NCBI GenBank assembly: GCA_022360175.1 | Contig: JAKSDI010000046.1 | Span: 1-35,469 of the forward strand | Length of the DNA: 35,469 bases | Direction: 5' to 3' | From: Chitinophagales bacterium | GTDB lineage: Bacteria > Bacteroidota > Bacteroidia > Chitinophagales > Saprospiraceae | Shown here: piece by piece, positions 7,780-17,219 of the stretch | Position numbering within the stretch: position 1 is the first letter of the stretch | How the letters are laid out: each line of letters starts with the position of its first letter | Position numbers and translations under genes: made by a program | Notes under the pieces: model-generated | The model's input: only the letters and a program-made list of their open reading frames with translations | Told to the model about the DNA's origin: nothing | The model's database searches: none

Positions 7780-9446
7780 ATCTTTTTTACCTATTAACAA
7801 TCATCCTTTTTCTATTTGGCCCTGCCTTGTCTGCACAGGAAACCGAGCGGCATCTTCCTCATTTCTATCAGGAAGAACCTGATGATCCATATATCCCTAC
7901 AGATCGGTCAAAACAAGCTCGAACCCCAGCCTATACCTACCAGCAATCTAACATTTTTACCATTCAGGTCAATATAGATGAAAATGGGCAAAACATTGTG
8001 AATGATGCAGCCAATGAACCTTCCCTGGCAATAGACCCTACCAACCCCAGCCGAATGGCAATTGGATGGCGCCAGTTTGATGATATTACAAACAACTTCC
8101 GACAAGCAGGCTACGCCTATACAGAAGATGGAGGCATCAGCTGGACCTTTCCTGGTGTAATAGAAGCTGGAGTTTTTCGATCCGACCCAGTATTAGATTT
8201 CAACAAAGAAGGGACCTTCTATTACAATAGCCTTACCTCTTCTGCTGGTGACTTTTCATGTGATGTTTTCTCTTCTCATTCATCAGAAGATTGGGCCGAC
8301 AAAGTTTATGCTTATGGAGGTGATAAGCAGTGGATGGTAGTAGATCGTTCTGATAGCAATGGTGAAGGAAATATTTATGCTGCCTGGAAAGCGGGGCTTA
8401 GCGCCTGTACTCCAGGAGATTTCACCCGCTCTATCGATGAGGGTGCTTCTTATGAATCTTGTAGCTTAATTCCTGGTGGCCTTGTCAGAGGTACGATGTC
8501 TGTAGGCCCTGATGGCACCGTATATTCGTTTGGAGAAGTAAGCGACGGATTTGGAGTTGCTTTTTCTAATAATGCTCAAAATGCAGAAGAGGTTGTTAGT
8601 TGGCAATATCGCTCCGTCAACATGCTCGGTAACATGTATTATTACGATGGCCCCAACCCTAGTGGTATGCTAGGGCAGGCCTGGGTTGCAACAGACCATT
8701 CTTCTACATCTACGCATGGCAATGTGTATGTGCTCAGTTCATTAGCACCAACCAATGTAACGGATCCTCTGGAAGTGCGTTTATCCCGATCTGAAGATGG
8801 TGGAGATACCTGGTCTTCCCCAGTCAGAGTCAATGATGATGAATATGGAAACTGGCAATGGTTTGGGACATTATCTGTAGCACCTAATGGCCGCATTGAT
8901 GTCACCTGGTTGGATACTCGTGAAGATTTTGGAAATATCATTTCTGCCTTATTTTATTCTTACTCGTTAGATGGTGGAATTACTTTCTCTCCTAATGAAA
9001 AACTTAGTGAGTTATTTGACCCTCACCTTGGATGGCCCAATCAGCAAAAAATTGGAGACTATATGCATTCTATTTCCACTAATGAGGGCGTTCATCTTGC
9101 CTGGGCAGCTACTTTCAATGGGGAGCAGGATGTATACTACAGTTTCATTACGCCTGATATCATGAGCCATGCAAATACTGAAGAGCAGCCAAATCAAACC
9201 TTTGACATTTTTCCTAATCCTTCATCCGGCAAATTGCAAATCCAGTATGAGTTGATGTACAATGGTAATATATCTTTAGATGTAATTACACCTTCTGGGA
9301 AGCTACTTTATACATTGGTAGATGAGCAACAAACTACTGGCCAATACAATATTAAGTTGAATAATCACTTGCCCGCTGGCATGTATTATTGTAGATTGCG
9401 GCAAAACAATAATATTATCGCCATCAAAAAGTTGGTGATTTACTAA
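7773..9446 (+). CDS. BNR-repeat (sialidase-fold) T9SS-secreted protein
   Basis: A 557-residue secreted protein. Residues 1-21 form a signal peptide (MRHLFYLLTIILFLFGPALSA). The body has Asp-box (BNR) motifs of the S/T-x-D-x-G-x-x-W kind: 'TEDGGISW' at 117-124, 'SEDGGDTW' near 340 and a weaker 'SLDGGITF' later, pointing to a beta-propeller of the sialidase/exo-alpha-sialidase fold. The last ~80 residues are a T9SS type A sorting domain ('FDIFPNPSSGKLQIQY' to 'IAIKKLVIY'). I do not see a convincing set of sialidase catalytic residues (Arg triad, Tyr/Glu), so glycan cleavage is not assured; binding to a surface or matrix glycan is equally possible. There is no other plausible ATG near 7773, which makes the overlapping hairpin noteworthy. 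Confidence 0.88.
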   Translation: MRHLFYLLTIILFLFGPALSAQETERHLPHFYQEEPDDPYIPTDRSKQARTPAYTYQQSNIFTIQVNIDENGQNIVNDAANEPSLAIDPTNPSRMAIGWRQFDDITNNFRQAGYAYTEDGGISWTFPGVIEAGVFRSDPVLDFNKEGTFYYNSLTSSAGDFSCDVFSSHSSEDWADKVYAYGGDKQWMVVDRSDSNGEGNIYAAWKAGLSACTPGDFTRSIDEGASYESCSLIPGGLVRGTMSVGPDGTVYSFGEVSDGFGVAFSNNAQNAEEVVSWQYRSVNMLGNMYYYDGPNPSGMLGQAWVATDHSSTSTHGNVYVLSSLAPTNVTDPLEVRLSRSEDGGDTWSSPVRVNDDEYGNWQWFGTLSVAPNGRIDVTWLDTREDFGNIISALFYSYSLDGGITFSPNEKLSELFDPHLGWPNQQKIGDYMHSISTNEGVHLAWAATFNGEQDVYYSFITPDIMSHANTEEQPNQTFDIFPNPSSGKLQIQYELMYNGNISLDVITPSGKLLYTLVDEQQTTGQYNIKLNNHLPAGMYYCRLRQNNNIIAIKKLVIY

Positions 9447-9500
9447 GAGCGTATTTGGGATTTATTAATCGGACTTATTTCATCACTAATTGGTTTATAT

Positions 9501-9529
9501 TTTGTTGGAAGAACGCTCATTTAGCTTTG
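9501..9529 (+). promoter_or_regulatory. Promoter of the 342-aa gene
   Basis: TTTG at 9501-9504 and TAGCTTTG at 9522-9529, 17 nt apart, slightly closer than the usual 19-20. Transcription would start near 9536, about 90 nt before the ATG at 9625. Confidence 0.5.
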
Positions 9530-9624
9530 GCTAAAATTGCAACCTCCCGCCTCATCTAATCCAATTAATGACAAAATCGTCTCAAAGAACAAATTCCCAA
9601 ACATGCTCTGATAAAATATAGCTC

Positions 9625-10653
9625 ATGCAAGATCAAGCTATTTGGAAGGCATTCTATGAAGCTGCTATCGAATTTCGCGACCTCAAGCCCTGGGAGTGGA
9701 TGTATGATAGCGATATATTCGCTGTACAAGACCCTGATAGTGGTGAAGCGAATTATTGCTGTATAATGGGAAATGCTGGCGAACATTTTGCTTTTGGGCT
9801 TTACCTGGGGCAAAAAGGACTGGAGAGCTATCTCCTTCTTTCACAACAACCAATAGACCTACCCTATCCCGATCAAATAGCAATGGCCCATAATCAGCAT
9901 ATGCTGAAAGTCGAGTTTGCCAATAGGGATGATCTTTCCAAAAAAGACCTGGAACAGCTAAAAGCTTTAGGACTCAAATTTAGAGGCAAAAACAAATGGA
10001 TATTGCCTCGTTTCTTCACCCCCGGTTCTACAGGATGGCTGATAGATAGCCAACAGGCTCAAATACTGACTTATGCCCTTCAACAAGCTTGTGATGTAGC
10101 CAAGCGATTCAAAAAGGACAATGATCTTATATATCAGTATGATGACAAGACATTACTAAGAACGCCTACTACTCAAGATGATGCTTTGCAATGGAACGAT
10201 CAATACATCGATAATGAATCTTTTAGTGTTACTCCATTTCCATCCATAACACCTACCCAGGCTCTCATAGATAAAGCCTTGTCAGAGCTTAAGCAGGCAC
10301 AAACAGCATTACTTTTTCTTCATCAGTATGCTCCTATGCAAGTAATGGATGACGATGGTAGAATTGTCTTTCCCCGTCTGGCTCTTTGGCTTTCCAATCC
10401 CGATGGTATGGTCGTTGGCCAGGAAATCATGATGCCTAATGATGGCCCCGAAACAATAGAGCAGTCTTTCTTCCAACTCATCCATCAGTTAGGATTTATT
10501 CCTGCTCAAATTGGATTTAACAGCCTGATGGGGTATATGGCAATGACACCACTAATGGAGGCACTGGGTATTGAGCCAATCATTATGCCGGAAGAACCTG
10601 TTTTCGATGAAGTCTTGAGTTTTATGGGGCAATATATGGGGATGGGTGAATAA
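9625..10653 (+). CDS. Uncharacterised protein (probably DUF7309/DUF6930 type)
   Basis: A 342-residue soluble protein with no signal peptide and no membrane segment. The N-terminal half has 'WEWMYDSDIFAVQDPDSGE' and 'YCCIMGNAGEHFAFGLYLG', which I recall from families labelled DUF7309; the C-terminal half ('FPSITPTQALIDKALSELKQ', 'RLALWLSNPDGMVVGQE') resembles DUF6930. These names are from memory and need a profile search. No catalytic motif is evident. The protein is acidic and rich in Gln and Met. Its stop is 9 bp from the convergent nuclease-like gene at 10663, so it is not part of that pair. A promoter-like element lies 90-120 nt upstream. Confidence 0.75.
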   Translation: MQDQAIWKAFYEAAIEFRDLKPWEWMYDSDIFAVQDPDSGEANYCCIMGNAGEHFAFGLYLGQKGLESYLLLSQQPIDLPYPDQIAMAHNQHMLKVEFANRDDLSKKDLEQLKALGLKFRGKNKWILPRFFTPGSTGWLIDSQQAQILTYALQQACDVAKRFKKDNDLIYQYDDKTLLRTPTTQDDALQWNDQYIDNESFSVTPFPSITPTQALIDKALSELKQAQTALLFLHQYAPMQVMDDDGRIVFPRLALWLSNPDGMVVGQEIMMPNDGPETIEQSFFQLIHQLGFIPAQIGFNSLMGYMAMTPLMEALGIEPIIMPEEPVFDEVLSFMGQYMGMGE

Positions 10654-10662
10654 GTGGTTTTG

Positions 10663-11196
10663 TTAAGTATCTGGTAAAAACTCTGCCTGAAGAAATTCTT
10701 CTAGAGGATTATTTATTTTATTAATCACCATCACATTACTGCTTAGCCAGGATAAGCGTTGTTTAAGGCGTCGGCTCATTATTCCTCTTGCACTTTTCTG
10801 CAATTTACCAGGTGGTGTATCTTCCTCCATCCAAAGAAGTATGTGGAGAGAACACTCTGTATCTATCAACAATTCCAGGAAGTGTTTCCAATCAGCTTGT
10901 TGATGGGTAGAATTTCTTATTCCTCCAACTATTCCTGCCAGTGTATCTCTTACTTTTTGAGCTAGCTGTAAGTCTAATTCTTTAATTTTAGATTTACTCA
11001 GAATTCGGTGGCTTCTATAATTTTTAATTTCGATTAAATAAATTTGATTTGAAGTAGAAGCTACAAAATCAACTCCTTTGGTGCCAGCAACACTATCACT
11101 CACCTTATGATAATCTTTTGAATCATCATATTTGATCACTTTCAACCAGTAATTTTCATCAAACTTAAAGAGAACACGACTTTCTTTAAATTCCAT
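10663..11196 (-). CDS. PD-(D/E)XK-like nuclease, partner of the upstream ATPase
   Basis: A 177-residue protein with no signal peptide. Residues 41-60 read G-V-D-F, then 'IYLIEIKNY', giving D43, E56 and K58: the D-x12-E-x-K layout of the PD-(D/E)XK restriction-endonuclease fold, with a hydrophobic beta strand leading into ExK. The rest is helical and basic in places ('RGIMSRRLKQRLSW'). The protein is small for a full restriction enzyme and would rely on a partner. It is the second gene of a two-gene unit: its ATG follows the stop of the ATPase gene after 3 nt (TAG-AAA-ATG), so translation is probably coupled. I infer DNA or RNA cleavage controlled by the ATPase, as in ATPase-nuclease defence systems; the family is not one I can name. 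Confidence 0.7.
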   Translation of the reverse strand: MEFKESRVLFKFDENYWLKVIKYDDSKDYHKVSDSVAGTKGVDFVASTSNQIYLIEIKNYRSHRILSKSKIKELDLQLAQKVRDTLAGIVGGIRNSTHQQADWKHFLELLIDTECSLHILLWMEEDTPPGKLQKSARGIMSRRLKQRLSWLSSNVMVINKINNPLEEFLQAEFLPDT

Positions 11197-11199
11197 TTT

Positions 11200-12216
11200 C
11201 TACTTGAGAGATTCTTTATACAATTGTAACTCTAGATCATGCAGCGCAGCGTATTCATCCAGAATTGGATTATTTTCAATCTGGTTTAATGTCTCTGCAC
11301 TTTCTATTTCTGTAGCCTCTTCATCACCTTTAAAAAGAGAGAAAAATTTCAAATTAGAGGCTTGTCCATTTTGATATTCTTTTGTAAAAGATAACTGATG
11401 TATTAATAAGTAATCATGTGTTGCAACAAAAACCTGCACGCCTTCTTTGGCCAAAGCCTGAATAAAACTCGCCAGAACGTTTATATATCGTGGATTCAAG
11501 CCAGCTTCTGGTTCATCCCAGAATAATATAGTATTTTTAGAGAGCCTGCCATTTTGTACTAATCTAATTAGCTGCCCTAACTTATTGATACCATTAGCCA
11601 CCATTGTCGCAGCAATAGCTTCCTTGTCTTTTTTAAATTGAAAATAAAAGCGGTCATTTCTCTTTAGAACCTTTGCATTAATTGCATTTTCCAATTGGAC
11701 AACAAAATGCTCGACTTCTAAGAGCGCATTCCCTTTTAAAGGATATCCATCCAGAGCAATAGCGAGATCTCTCAAAGTTTTGTCTAATCCCAAATCAAAT
11801 TGTTCATATAAACTTGGAAACCCCTTATACCAGGTCAACATTTCTATAACAGGTATAAACAAAGTATTTTTGTAATAATAATCCCTGCCTATATAAGATT
11901 CCCGATTACCATTTATCAATTTATAGGAGCTGCCAATTTTATTAGCAATTATATCAATTTTTGCTTGTGCTGTACCTTTCCGAATAAGTTCTTTATTGCG
12001 TGATACAAAATAAGCTCCTACATCGATCATACCAAATTCTGGCGCCTTTTGAGAAATAAGCCCATACAAGATTTTCAACAAATGTGTCTTCCCTGTTCCA
12101 TTCTCACCAATAAATACATTTATACCCGATGAAAAAGTCATTTCTACTTTTTCAAAGCAGGTGAAATTTTGCAATCGCAGTTGTTGTATTTTATGATCTT
12201 CCATGCTCCTAAGCAA
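11200..12216 (-). CDS. ABC/RecF-type AAA ATPase (AAA_15/AAA_21-like)
   Basis: A 338-residue ATPase of the SMC/RecF/OLD type. The Walker A motif GENGTGKT is at 37-44, a signature-like 'ANGINKLGQL' at 207-216, Walker B 'ILFWDEPEAGLNP' at 230-242 and the switch histidine in 'ATHD' at 265-268. Between Walker A and the signature lies a ~160-residue middle region that would form the effector or sensor insert. It ends soon after the ATPase core and lacks the TOPRIM nuclease domain of OLD or GajA proteins. The start at 12216 (MLRSMEDHK) could instead be the Met at 12204. The gene directly precedes a PD-(D/E)XK-like gene with 3 nt between them. Relatives in such pairs (for example PtuA in Septu, AriA in PARIS) sense phage and control a nuclease; that role is inferred here. 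Confidence 0.85.
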   Translation of the reverse strand: MLRSMEDHKIQQLRLQNFTCFEKVEMTFSSGINVFIGENGTGKTHLLKILYGLISQKAPEFGMIDVGAYFVSRNKELIRKGTAQAKIDIIANKIGSSYKLINGNRESYIGRDYYYKNTLFIPVIEMLTWYKGFPSLYEQFDLGLDKTLRDLAIALDGYPLKGNALLEVEHFVVQLENAINAKVLKRNDRFYFQFKKDKEAIAATMVANGINKLGQLIRLVQNGRLSKNTILFWDEPEAGLNPRYINVLASFIQALAKEGVQVFVATHDYLLIHQLSFTKEYQNGQASNLKFFSLFKGDEEATEIESAETLNQIENNPILDEYAALHDLELQLYKESLK

Positions 12217-12354
12217 ACTTTACTGTATACAATAATACAAAAATTTAAACTGGCTTGTTTTTCTAAAACAAATCTTCCCCTTTTAGCCTTATAGTAATAG
12301 GTGAAGGCAATAATTCATCTATAAGCCCCTATAGTCTATCCTGCAAAATTTTTG

Positions 12355-12362
12355 TAATTTTG
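12355..12362 (+). promoter_or_regulatory. Promoter -7 element of icmF
   Basis: TAATTTTG followed by CCCCG matches TAnnTTTG and shares the trailing C-run with the elements at 5764 and 18313. The predicted start near 12368 leaves a leader of about 20 nt. No good -33 TTTG is present. Confidence 0.6.
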
Positions 12363-12389
12363 CCCCGCTTTTAACCAATAATACCACTT

Positions 12390-15300
12390 ATGCAAACCGT
12401 AGCATCTTACCAACCAAAGAATAAAGTTCGGATCGTGACCGCTGCTTCCCTTTTTGACGGACACGATGCAGCCATCAATATCATGCGCCGAATCATGCAA
12501 AGCTCCGGTGCAGAAATCATACATCTTGGCCATAACCGTTCTGTACGTGAAATCGTTGATACGGCTATAATGGAAGATGCTCAAGGTATTGCTATTACCT
12601 CTTATCAAGGTGGGCATAATGAGTTTTTCAAATACATGTATGACCTTCTAAGAGAAAAAGGAGCTAAGCACATCAAAATATTTGGTGGCGGTGGTGGCAC
12701 CATCTTACCTTCAGAAATTGCAGACCTGCATGAGTATGGTATTGATCGAATCTACTCTCCGGATGATGGCCGCCAATTAGGATTACAGGGTATGATCAAC
12801 GATGTGCTTAAGCAATGTGATTTTCCGGTAGGTGCTACTCTAAATGGAGAATTAAAGAAATTTAATAATAAAGACCCACATTCTATTGCCCGTATGATCT
12901 CGGCAGTAGAAAATTTTCCTGAGGAAAATAGTGCGTGGCTCAATAATATCAGAGAGGAAGTAGAAAAAACCGTTATTCCTGTGTTGGGAATTACTGGTAC
13001 GGGGGGAGCAGGTAAATCCAGCCTGGTTGATGAATTAGTTCGCCGCTTTCTCATCGATTTCAAAGATAAGTCCATTGCTATTATATCCGTAGACCCTTCT
13101 AAGCGTAAAACAGGAGGTGCACTTTTGGGCGACCGCATACGAATGAATTCGGTTACTGCACCTTTAGCTGATGGAAGAGTATACATGCGTTCACTAGCTA
13201 CTCGCCAGTCTAATTTGGCCCTTTCTAAACATGTACAGGCTGCCTTAGATATCCTTAAAGCGGCGAAATATGACCTTATTATTCTGGAGACATCTGGAAT
13301 TGGCCAGTCAGATACAGAAATAGTAGACCATTCTGATGTATCACTCTATGTAATGACTCCAGAATACGGAGCAGCTACTCAGTTGGAAAAAATTGATATG
13401 CTTGATTTCGCTGATGTTATTGCGATCAATAAGTTTGATAAAAGAGGGGCTCAAGATGCTTTGAGAGATGTCAAAAAGCAATACCAGCGCAACCATCAGT
13501 TATTTGATAAAAAGGTAGATACAATGCCCGTTTTTGGCACCATTGCTTCTCAATTTAATGATCCGGGAACGAACCAGCTATACAGCGTATTAATCAATAC
13601 TTTGGTAGAACGTACAGGAGCACAACTCCAATCCAGCTACCTTGTTTCAGAGGAAATGAGTGAAAAGATTTTTATTATTCCTCCTAAGCGTGTACGCTAT
13701 CTTGCTGAGATTTCAGATAACAATAGAAACTACGATAATTGGGTAGATCGCCAGGTGAATATTGCCAGAAGGTTATTTGGTTTGAAGCAAGCAATGGAAG
13801 CGATAAAACTACAAGACACTCCTGACCAGGATGTGACGCTCCAAAGTTTGCAAAATGCCTACGACGAACTCATCCTCGACCTTGATGGTAGCTGTAAGCG
13901 TATACTGGATCAGTGGGAAGATAAAAAAGCAGCCTATGCAGCCGATGAATTTGTTTATAAAGTAAGGAATAGAGAAATACGTGTACCTACCTTTACCGAA
14001 TCTCTATCCCACTCTCGTATACCCAGAGTAGTTTTACCAAAATTCAAAGACTGGGGGGAGATTTTACGCTGGGTACTGTTGGAAAATGTACCTGGAGAGT
14101 TTCCATTTACAGCTGGTGTATTTCCATTTAAGCGCAAAGGAGAAGACCCTACGCGTATGTTTGCAGGCGAAGGTGGGCCGGAGCGTACCAACAAGCGTTT
14201 CCACTATCTATCGTCAGATATGCCAGCGGCTCGATTGTCTACTGCATTTGATTCTGTGACGCTGTATGGTGAAGACCCTGACCATCGCCCCGATATTTAT
14301 GGTAAAGTTGGTAACTCAGGAGTTAGTGTATGCTCGCTGGATGATGCCAAGCGTCTTTACTCTGGTTTTGACCTCTGTGACCCCAAGACCTCAGTATCGA
14401 TGACCATCAATGGCCCGGCTGCTACCATCTGTGCCTTCTTCATGAATGCAGCGATTGATCAACAGTGCGAGCGTTATATTCGAGAACATGGATTGGAACA
14501 TAAAGTAGAAGCCAAACTAAAGGAATTGTACGATGACAGAGGCTTAACAAGGCCTCAGTATCGCACCGAAATACCTGATGGGAATGATGGCTTAGGCCTT
14601 CTTTTGCTTGGCCTTACTGGAGATCAGGTGCTGGAACCAGCTGTTTATGCAGAGCTAAAAGCAAAAGCACTTTCTGCTGTTCGTGGTACCGTTCAGGCAG
14701 ATATTCTCAAAGAAGATCAGGCACAAAACACTTGTATATTTTCCACTGAATTTTCTCTAAAACTGATGGGAGATGTACAAGAGTATTTCACAAACAATAA
14801 GGTGCGCAATTTCTACTCGGTTTCCATTTCTGGTTACCACATTGCAGAGGCAGGGGCCAATCCTATTACACAATTAGCCTTTACCCTTGCCAATGGTTTC
14901 ACTTTCGTGGAATACTACCTTTCCCGCGGAATGAACATAGATGATTTTGCCCCTAATTTATCTTTCTTTTTCTCTAATGGGGTGGATCCTGAATATGCCG
15001 TTATAGGCCGTGTAGCTCGTCGTATTTGGTCGAAAGCCATGAAGCATAAATACAATGCGAATGAACGTTCTCAGAAGCTAAAATATCATATCCAAACTTC
15101 TGGACGCTCTCTACACGCACAGGAAATCAGCTTCAACGATATACGAACCACTCTTCAGGCTCTTTATGCAATCTATGACAATTGCAATAGCCTCCATACC
15201 AATGCTTATGATGAAGCCATCACTACGCCTACAGAAGAAAGTGTGCGTCGTGCTGTAGCCATCCAAATGATTATCAATCACGAGCTTGGCCTGTCGAAAA

Positions 15301-15782
15301 ATGAGAATCCATTGCAGGGTGCCTTTATCATTGAAGAATTGACAGATCTGGTCGAAGAGGCTGTATTAACAGAGTTTGACCGTATCACGGAACGTGGTGG
15401 AGTATTAGGTGCTATGGAGACGATGTATCAACGTGGTAAAATACAGGATGAAAGCATTTACTACGAAACCTTGAAGCATACTGGTGAGCTTCCAATCATT
15501 GGTGTAAATACCTTCCTTAGCAAGGATGGTTCACCAACCACTATTCCCAATGAGGTGATCCGTGCTACCAAAGAGGAAAAAGAAGCTCAAATTGATGCCC
15601 TGAATAGCTTGCACAAAGCCAATGCAGAACAGCGTGCTGAAGTGCTGGAAGCACTACAAAATGTGGCTGTCAACAATCAAAACATCTTCGAATCATTAAT
15701 AGAAGCTACAAAGTACTGTTCTTTGGGACAGATTACTCATGCACTCTATGAAGTGGGAGGGCAGTATAGAAGGAATATGTAG
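12390..15782 (+). CDS. icmF: Fused isobutyryl-CoA mutase IcmF
   Basis: An 1130-residue fusion in the IcmF order. Residues 10-150 are the cobalamin-binding domain with '[13 protein letters not shown]' (H25 as the cobalt ligand) and 'GGGGGTILP'. Residues ~195-420 are a MeaB-like G-protein chaperone with Walker A '[12 protein letters not shown]' from residue 200 and 'AINKFDKRG' as the base-specificity loop. Residues ~550-1130 are the acyl-CoA mutase, with '[12 protein letters not shown]', '[20 protein letters not shown]', '[13 protein letters not shown]' and '[11 protein letters not shown]'. The enzyme interconverts isobutyryl-CoA and n-butyryl-CoA (some members use pivalyl- or isovaleryl-CoA) with adenosylcobalamin; the G-domain loads and protects the cofactor. 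The substrate pocket looks IcmF-like rather than methylmalonyl-CoA mutase-like. The gene stands alone, with a promoter element 28 nt upstream of the ATG. Confidence 0.95.
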   Translation: MQTVASYQPKNKVRIVTAASLFDGHDAAINIMRRIMQSSGAEIIHLGHNRSVREIVDTAIMEDAQGIAITSYQGGHNEFFKYMYDLLREKGAKHIKIFGGGGGTILPSEIADLHEYGIDRIYSPDDGRQLGLQGMINDVLKQCDFPVGATLNGELKKFNNKDPHSIARMISAVENFPEENSAWLNNIREEVEKTVIPVLGITGTGGAGKSSLVDELVRRFLIDFKDKSIAIISVDPSKRKTGGALLGDRIRMNSVTAPLADGRVYMRSLATRQSNLALSKHVQAALDILKAAKYDLIILETSGIGQSDTEIVDHSDVSLYVMTPEYGAATQLEKIDMLDFADVIAINKFDKRGAQDALRDVKKQYQRNHQLFDKKVDTMPVFGTIASQFNDPGTNQLYSVLINTLVERTGAQLQSSYLVSEEMSEKIFIIPPKRVRYLAEISDNNRNYDNWVDRQVNIARRLFGLKQAMEAIKLQDTPDQDVTLQSLQNAYDELILDLDGSCKRILDQWEDKKAAYAADEFVYKVRNREIRVPTFTESLSHSRIPRVVLPKFKDWGEILRWVLLENVPGEFPFTAGVFPFKRKGEDPTRMFAGEGGPERTNKRFHYLSSDMPAARLSTAFDSVTLYGEDPDHRPDIYGKVGNSGVSVCSLDDAKRLYSGFDLCDPKTSVSMTINGPAATICAFFMNAAIDQQCERYIREHGLEHKVEAKLKELYDDRGLTRPQYRTEIPDGNDGLGLLLLGLTGDQVLEPAVYAELKAKALSAVRGTVQADILKEDQAQNTCIFSTEFSLKLMGDVQEYFTNNKVRNFYSVSISGYHIAEAGANPITQLAFTLANGFTFVEYYLSRGMNIDDFAPNLSFFFSNGVDPEYAVIGRVARRIWSKAMKHKYNANERSQKLKYHIQTSGRSLHAQEISFNDIRTTLQALYAIYDNCNSLHTNAYDEAITTPTEESVRRAVAIQMIINHELGLSKNENPLQGAFIIEELTDLVEEAVLTEFDRITERGGVLGAMETMYQRGKIQDESIYYETLKHTGELPIIGVNTFLSKDGSPTTIPNEVIRATKEEKEAQIDALNSLHKANAEQRAEVLEALQNVAVNNQNIFESLIEATKYCSLGQITHALYEVGGQYRRNM

Positions 15783-15783
15783 A

Positions 15784-15808
15784 GTTGATCAGAGATCGAC
15801 TTACTATA
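15784..15808 (+). repeat. 25-bp repeat, copy 1 (GATC-AGA-GATC core)
   Basis: Begins 2 nt after the icmF stop. It is identical to copy 2 at 15907-15931 except that the central AGA is replaced by its reverse complement TCT. The core is an inverted repeat, GTTGATC-nnn-GATCGAC with one imperfect pair. Confidence 0.75.
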
Positions 15809-15906
15809 GAATCTACTATAGTGCAGATACCCGAGCCACAAGTGTATATGCAGTTGTATCAATGGGTAATACTATGTGATCTAACTAAAAACAAGAAATA
15901 GGCCTG

Positions 15907-15931
15907 GTTGATCTCTGATCGACTTACTATA
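15907..15931 (+). repeat. 25-bp repeat, copy 2 (GATC-TCT-GATC core)
   Basis: A direct copy of 15784-15808, 123 bp downstream and about 70 bp before the yjbQ-family start. The symmetric arms suggest an operator for a dimeric regulator, but no regulator gene lies next to it. The 98 bp between copies also hold two ACTATAG repeats; no coding sequence. Confidence 0.75.
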
Positions 15932-16000
15932 CATACAAGCCATTAAAATGGTAACAACTGAATGACAAGTGCCAATGCACCTGTATTAGAATGTACTGCT

Positions 16001-16411
16001 ATGATCCAACAAAAAAACATTACCCTTCCTCCTTTTCCAAGAGGATACCATCTGATAGATCGCCACATCCGACAAGAGGTAGGTACTTTGCCAGAACAAG
16101 GAATTTTGCACTTATTTATCAAGCATACATCAGCAGCCCTAACAATCAATGAAAATGCTGATCCAGATGTACGTACTGATTTTGAAAGTATTTTCAACCA
16201 TGTAGTACCAGAGAACTTACCTTTTCTGAAGCATACTTTAGAAGGCCCCGACGATATGCCAGCTCATATAAAGGCAGCTATGATTGGCTCTTCTATTACT
16301 ATCCCTATAACAAAAGGACAACTGAACCTCGGAACCTGGCAGGGTATCTATCTCTGCGAATTCAGAAACCATGGAGGAGCTAGAAAACTGGTAGCAACGA
16401 TTTATTCGTAA
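16001..16411 (+). CDS. yjbQ: YjbQ/UPF0047-family protein
   Basis: A 136-residue protein from the internal ATG at 16001; the frame reaches up to 15962, but the E. coli YjbQ start (MWYQKTLTL) aligns with MIQQKNITL here. Family landmarks are all present: 'HTSAALTINENADPDVR', 'HTLEGPDDMPAHIKAAMIGSS' and 'GTWQGIYLCEFRNHGGARKLVATI'. The fold is a trimeric beta-rich UPF0047; members have weak thiamine-phosphate synthase activity and are labelled secondary thiamine-phosphate synthase, while the real role is unsettled. Conserved His and Glu residues would form the metal or phosphate site. It is transcribed in the same direction as icmF and the LysE gene, but the LysE gene has its own promoter at 16436-16467. 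Confidence 0.93.
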   Translation: MIQQKNITLPPFPRGYHLIDRHIRQEVGTLPEQGILHLFIKHTSAALTINENADPDVRTDFESIFNHVVPENLPFLKHTLEGPDDMPAHIKAAMIGSSITIPITKGQLNLGTWQGIYLCEFRNHGGARKLVATIYS

Positions 16412-16435
16412 AGTAGAGGTATCGGGTATAAGGTG

Positions 16436-16467
16436 TTTGGCTTACGAATTCTATGGACGTATTTTTG
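16436..16467 (+). promoter_or_regulatory. Promoter of the LysE-family gene (TTTG-N20-TATTTTTG)
   Basis: TTTG at 16436-16439 is followed after exactly 20 nt by TATTTTTG at 16460-16467, a full Bacteroidota consensus. It starts 25 nt after the yjbQ stop. The predicted start near 16474 leaves a leader of about 110 nt before the ATG at 16583. Confidence 0.78.
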
Positions 16468-16582
16468 CCACTTCTCATTCACCAATCACACTTCACCTTT
16501 AAAACTTCACTTAGCGAAAAATCCCCTCCCCCAATCAACCTGACAGCTTCAAAAAGCATTCTTAGTTTAATACTTACTATCT

Positions 16583-17218
16583 ATGGATCTGATTTGGCAA
16601 GGAATAAAATTTGGATTGGCACTCAGCATACTGGTTGGGCCTATTTTTTTTGCCATTATACAGGCCGGAGTAGAAGAAGGCGTGCGGGCAGGGACAGCAG
16701 TTGGATTAGGCATATGGATCAGTGATTTCCTTTTTATTATTGCTGTATATTTTGGACTTTCCTATATTGATAAAATAGCTTCTTCTGAAAGTTTTGCACT
16801 TATAATTGGTGTAGGCGGTAGTATTATCCTTGCTGGCTTCGGGCTCGGTACACTGATTACTGCTCCCAAAGTAGGGAACACACCTCAATGGTCTAAATTT
16901 GAAGTTAAAAAATCTAGTTACCTTTCTCACTGGACCAAAGGCTTCCTCATTAATACCGTCAATCCTTTTACCTTCTTTTTTTGGATTGGTATTGCAAGTA
17001 CGGTTGTAGTGGATGGAGAGCTCAATAAACAGGAAGCCCTTTACTTTTTTGGTGGTATTTTAGGCACTATTATTATTACTGATTTCGCCAAAGCAGTACT
17101 GGCAAAACGCATTCGGCAGGTATTACGCCCCGTGCATTTGATGTGGCTGCGGAGGATATCAGGAGGAGCACTGATTGTTTTTGGGGTGGTGTTATTGGTG
17201 AGAGTTCTGTGGATGTAA
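16583..17218 (+). CDS. LysE/RhtB-family amino-acid exporter
   Basis: A 211-residue integral membrane protein with about six hydrophobic segments. The N-terminus 'GIKFGLALSILVGPIFFAIIQAGVEEGVRAGTA' carries the GP-x-x-F-x-x-I-x-x-G pattern of LysE-type exporters, and 'GFLINTVNPFTFFFWIG' is the second conserved family motif (N-x-x-NP). These carriers export amino acids or related small molecules across the inner membrane; substrate cannot be read from the sequence. It has its own strong promoter in the gap after yjbQ. Its stop lies 1 bp from the stop of the convergent alkB, so there is no room for a terminator between them and transcripts must overlap. Confidence 0.92.
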   Translation: MDLIWQGIKFGLALSILVGPIFFAIIQAGVEEGVRAGTAVGLGIWISDFLFIIAVYFGLSYIDKIASSESFALIIGVGGSIILAGFGLGTLITAPKVGNTPQWSKFEVKKSSYLSHWTKGFLINTVNPFTFFFWIGIASTVVVDGELNKQEALYFFGGILGTIIITDFAKAVLAKRIRQVLRPVHLMWLRRISGGALIVFGVVLLVRVLWM

Positions 17219-17219
17219 A

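Noticed and set aside
7773-9446. Calling the BNR protein a sialidase
   Set aside because: Asp boxes show the fold, but I could not identify the catalytic Arg triad or Tyr/Glu pair, so an enzyme name is not justified.
9447-9500. GAGCGT/ACGCTC inverted repeat after the BNR gene as a terminator
   Set aside because: The arms are only 6 bp with a loop of more than 50 nt and no T-run; too weak to annotate.
16453-16725. 90-aa ORF overlapping the start of the LysE gene
   Set aside because: It covers the promoter and leader of the LysE gene, overlaps its coding region out of frame, and has no family features.
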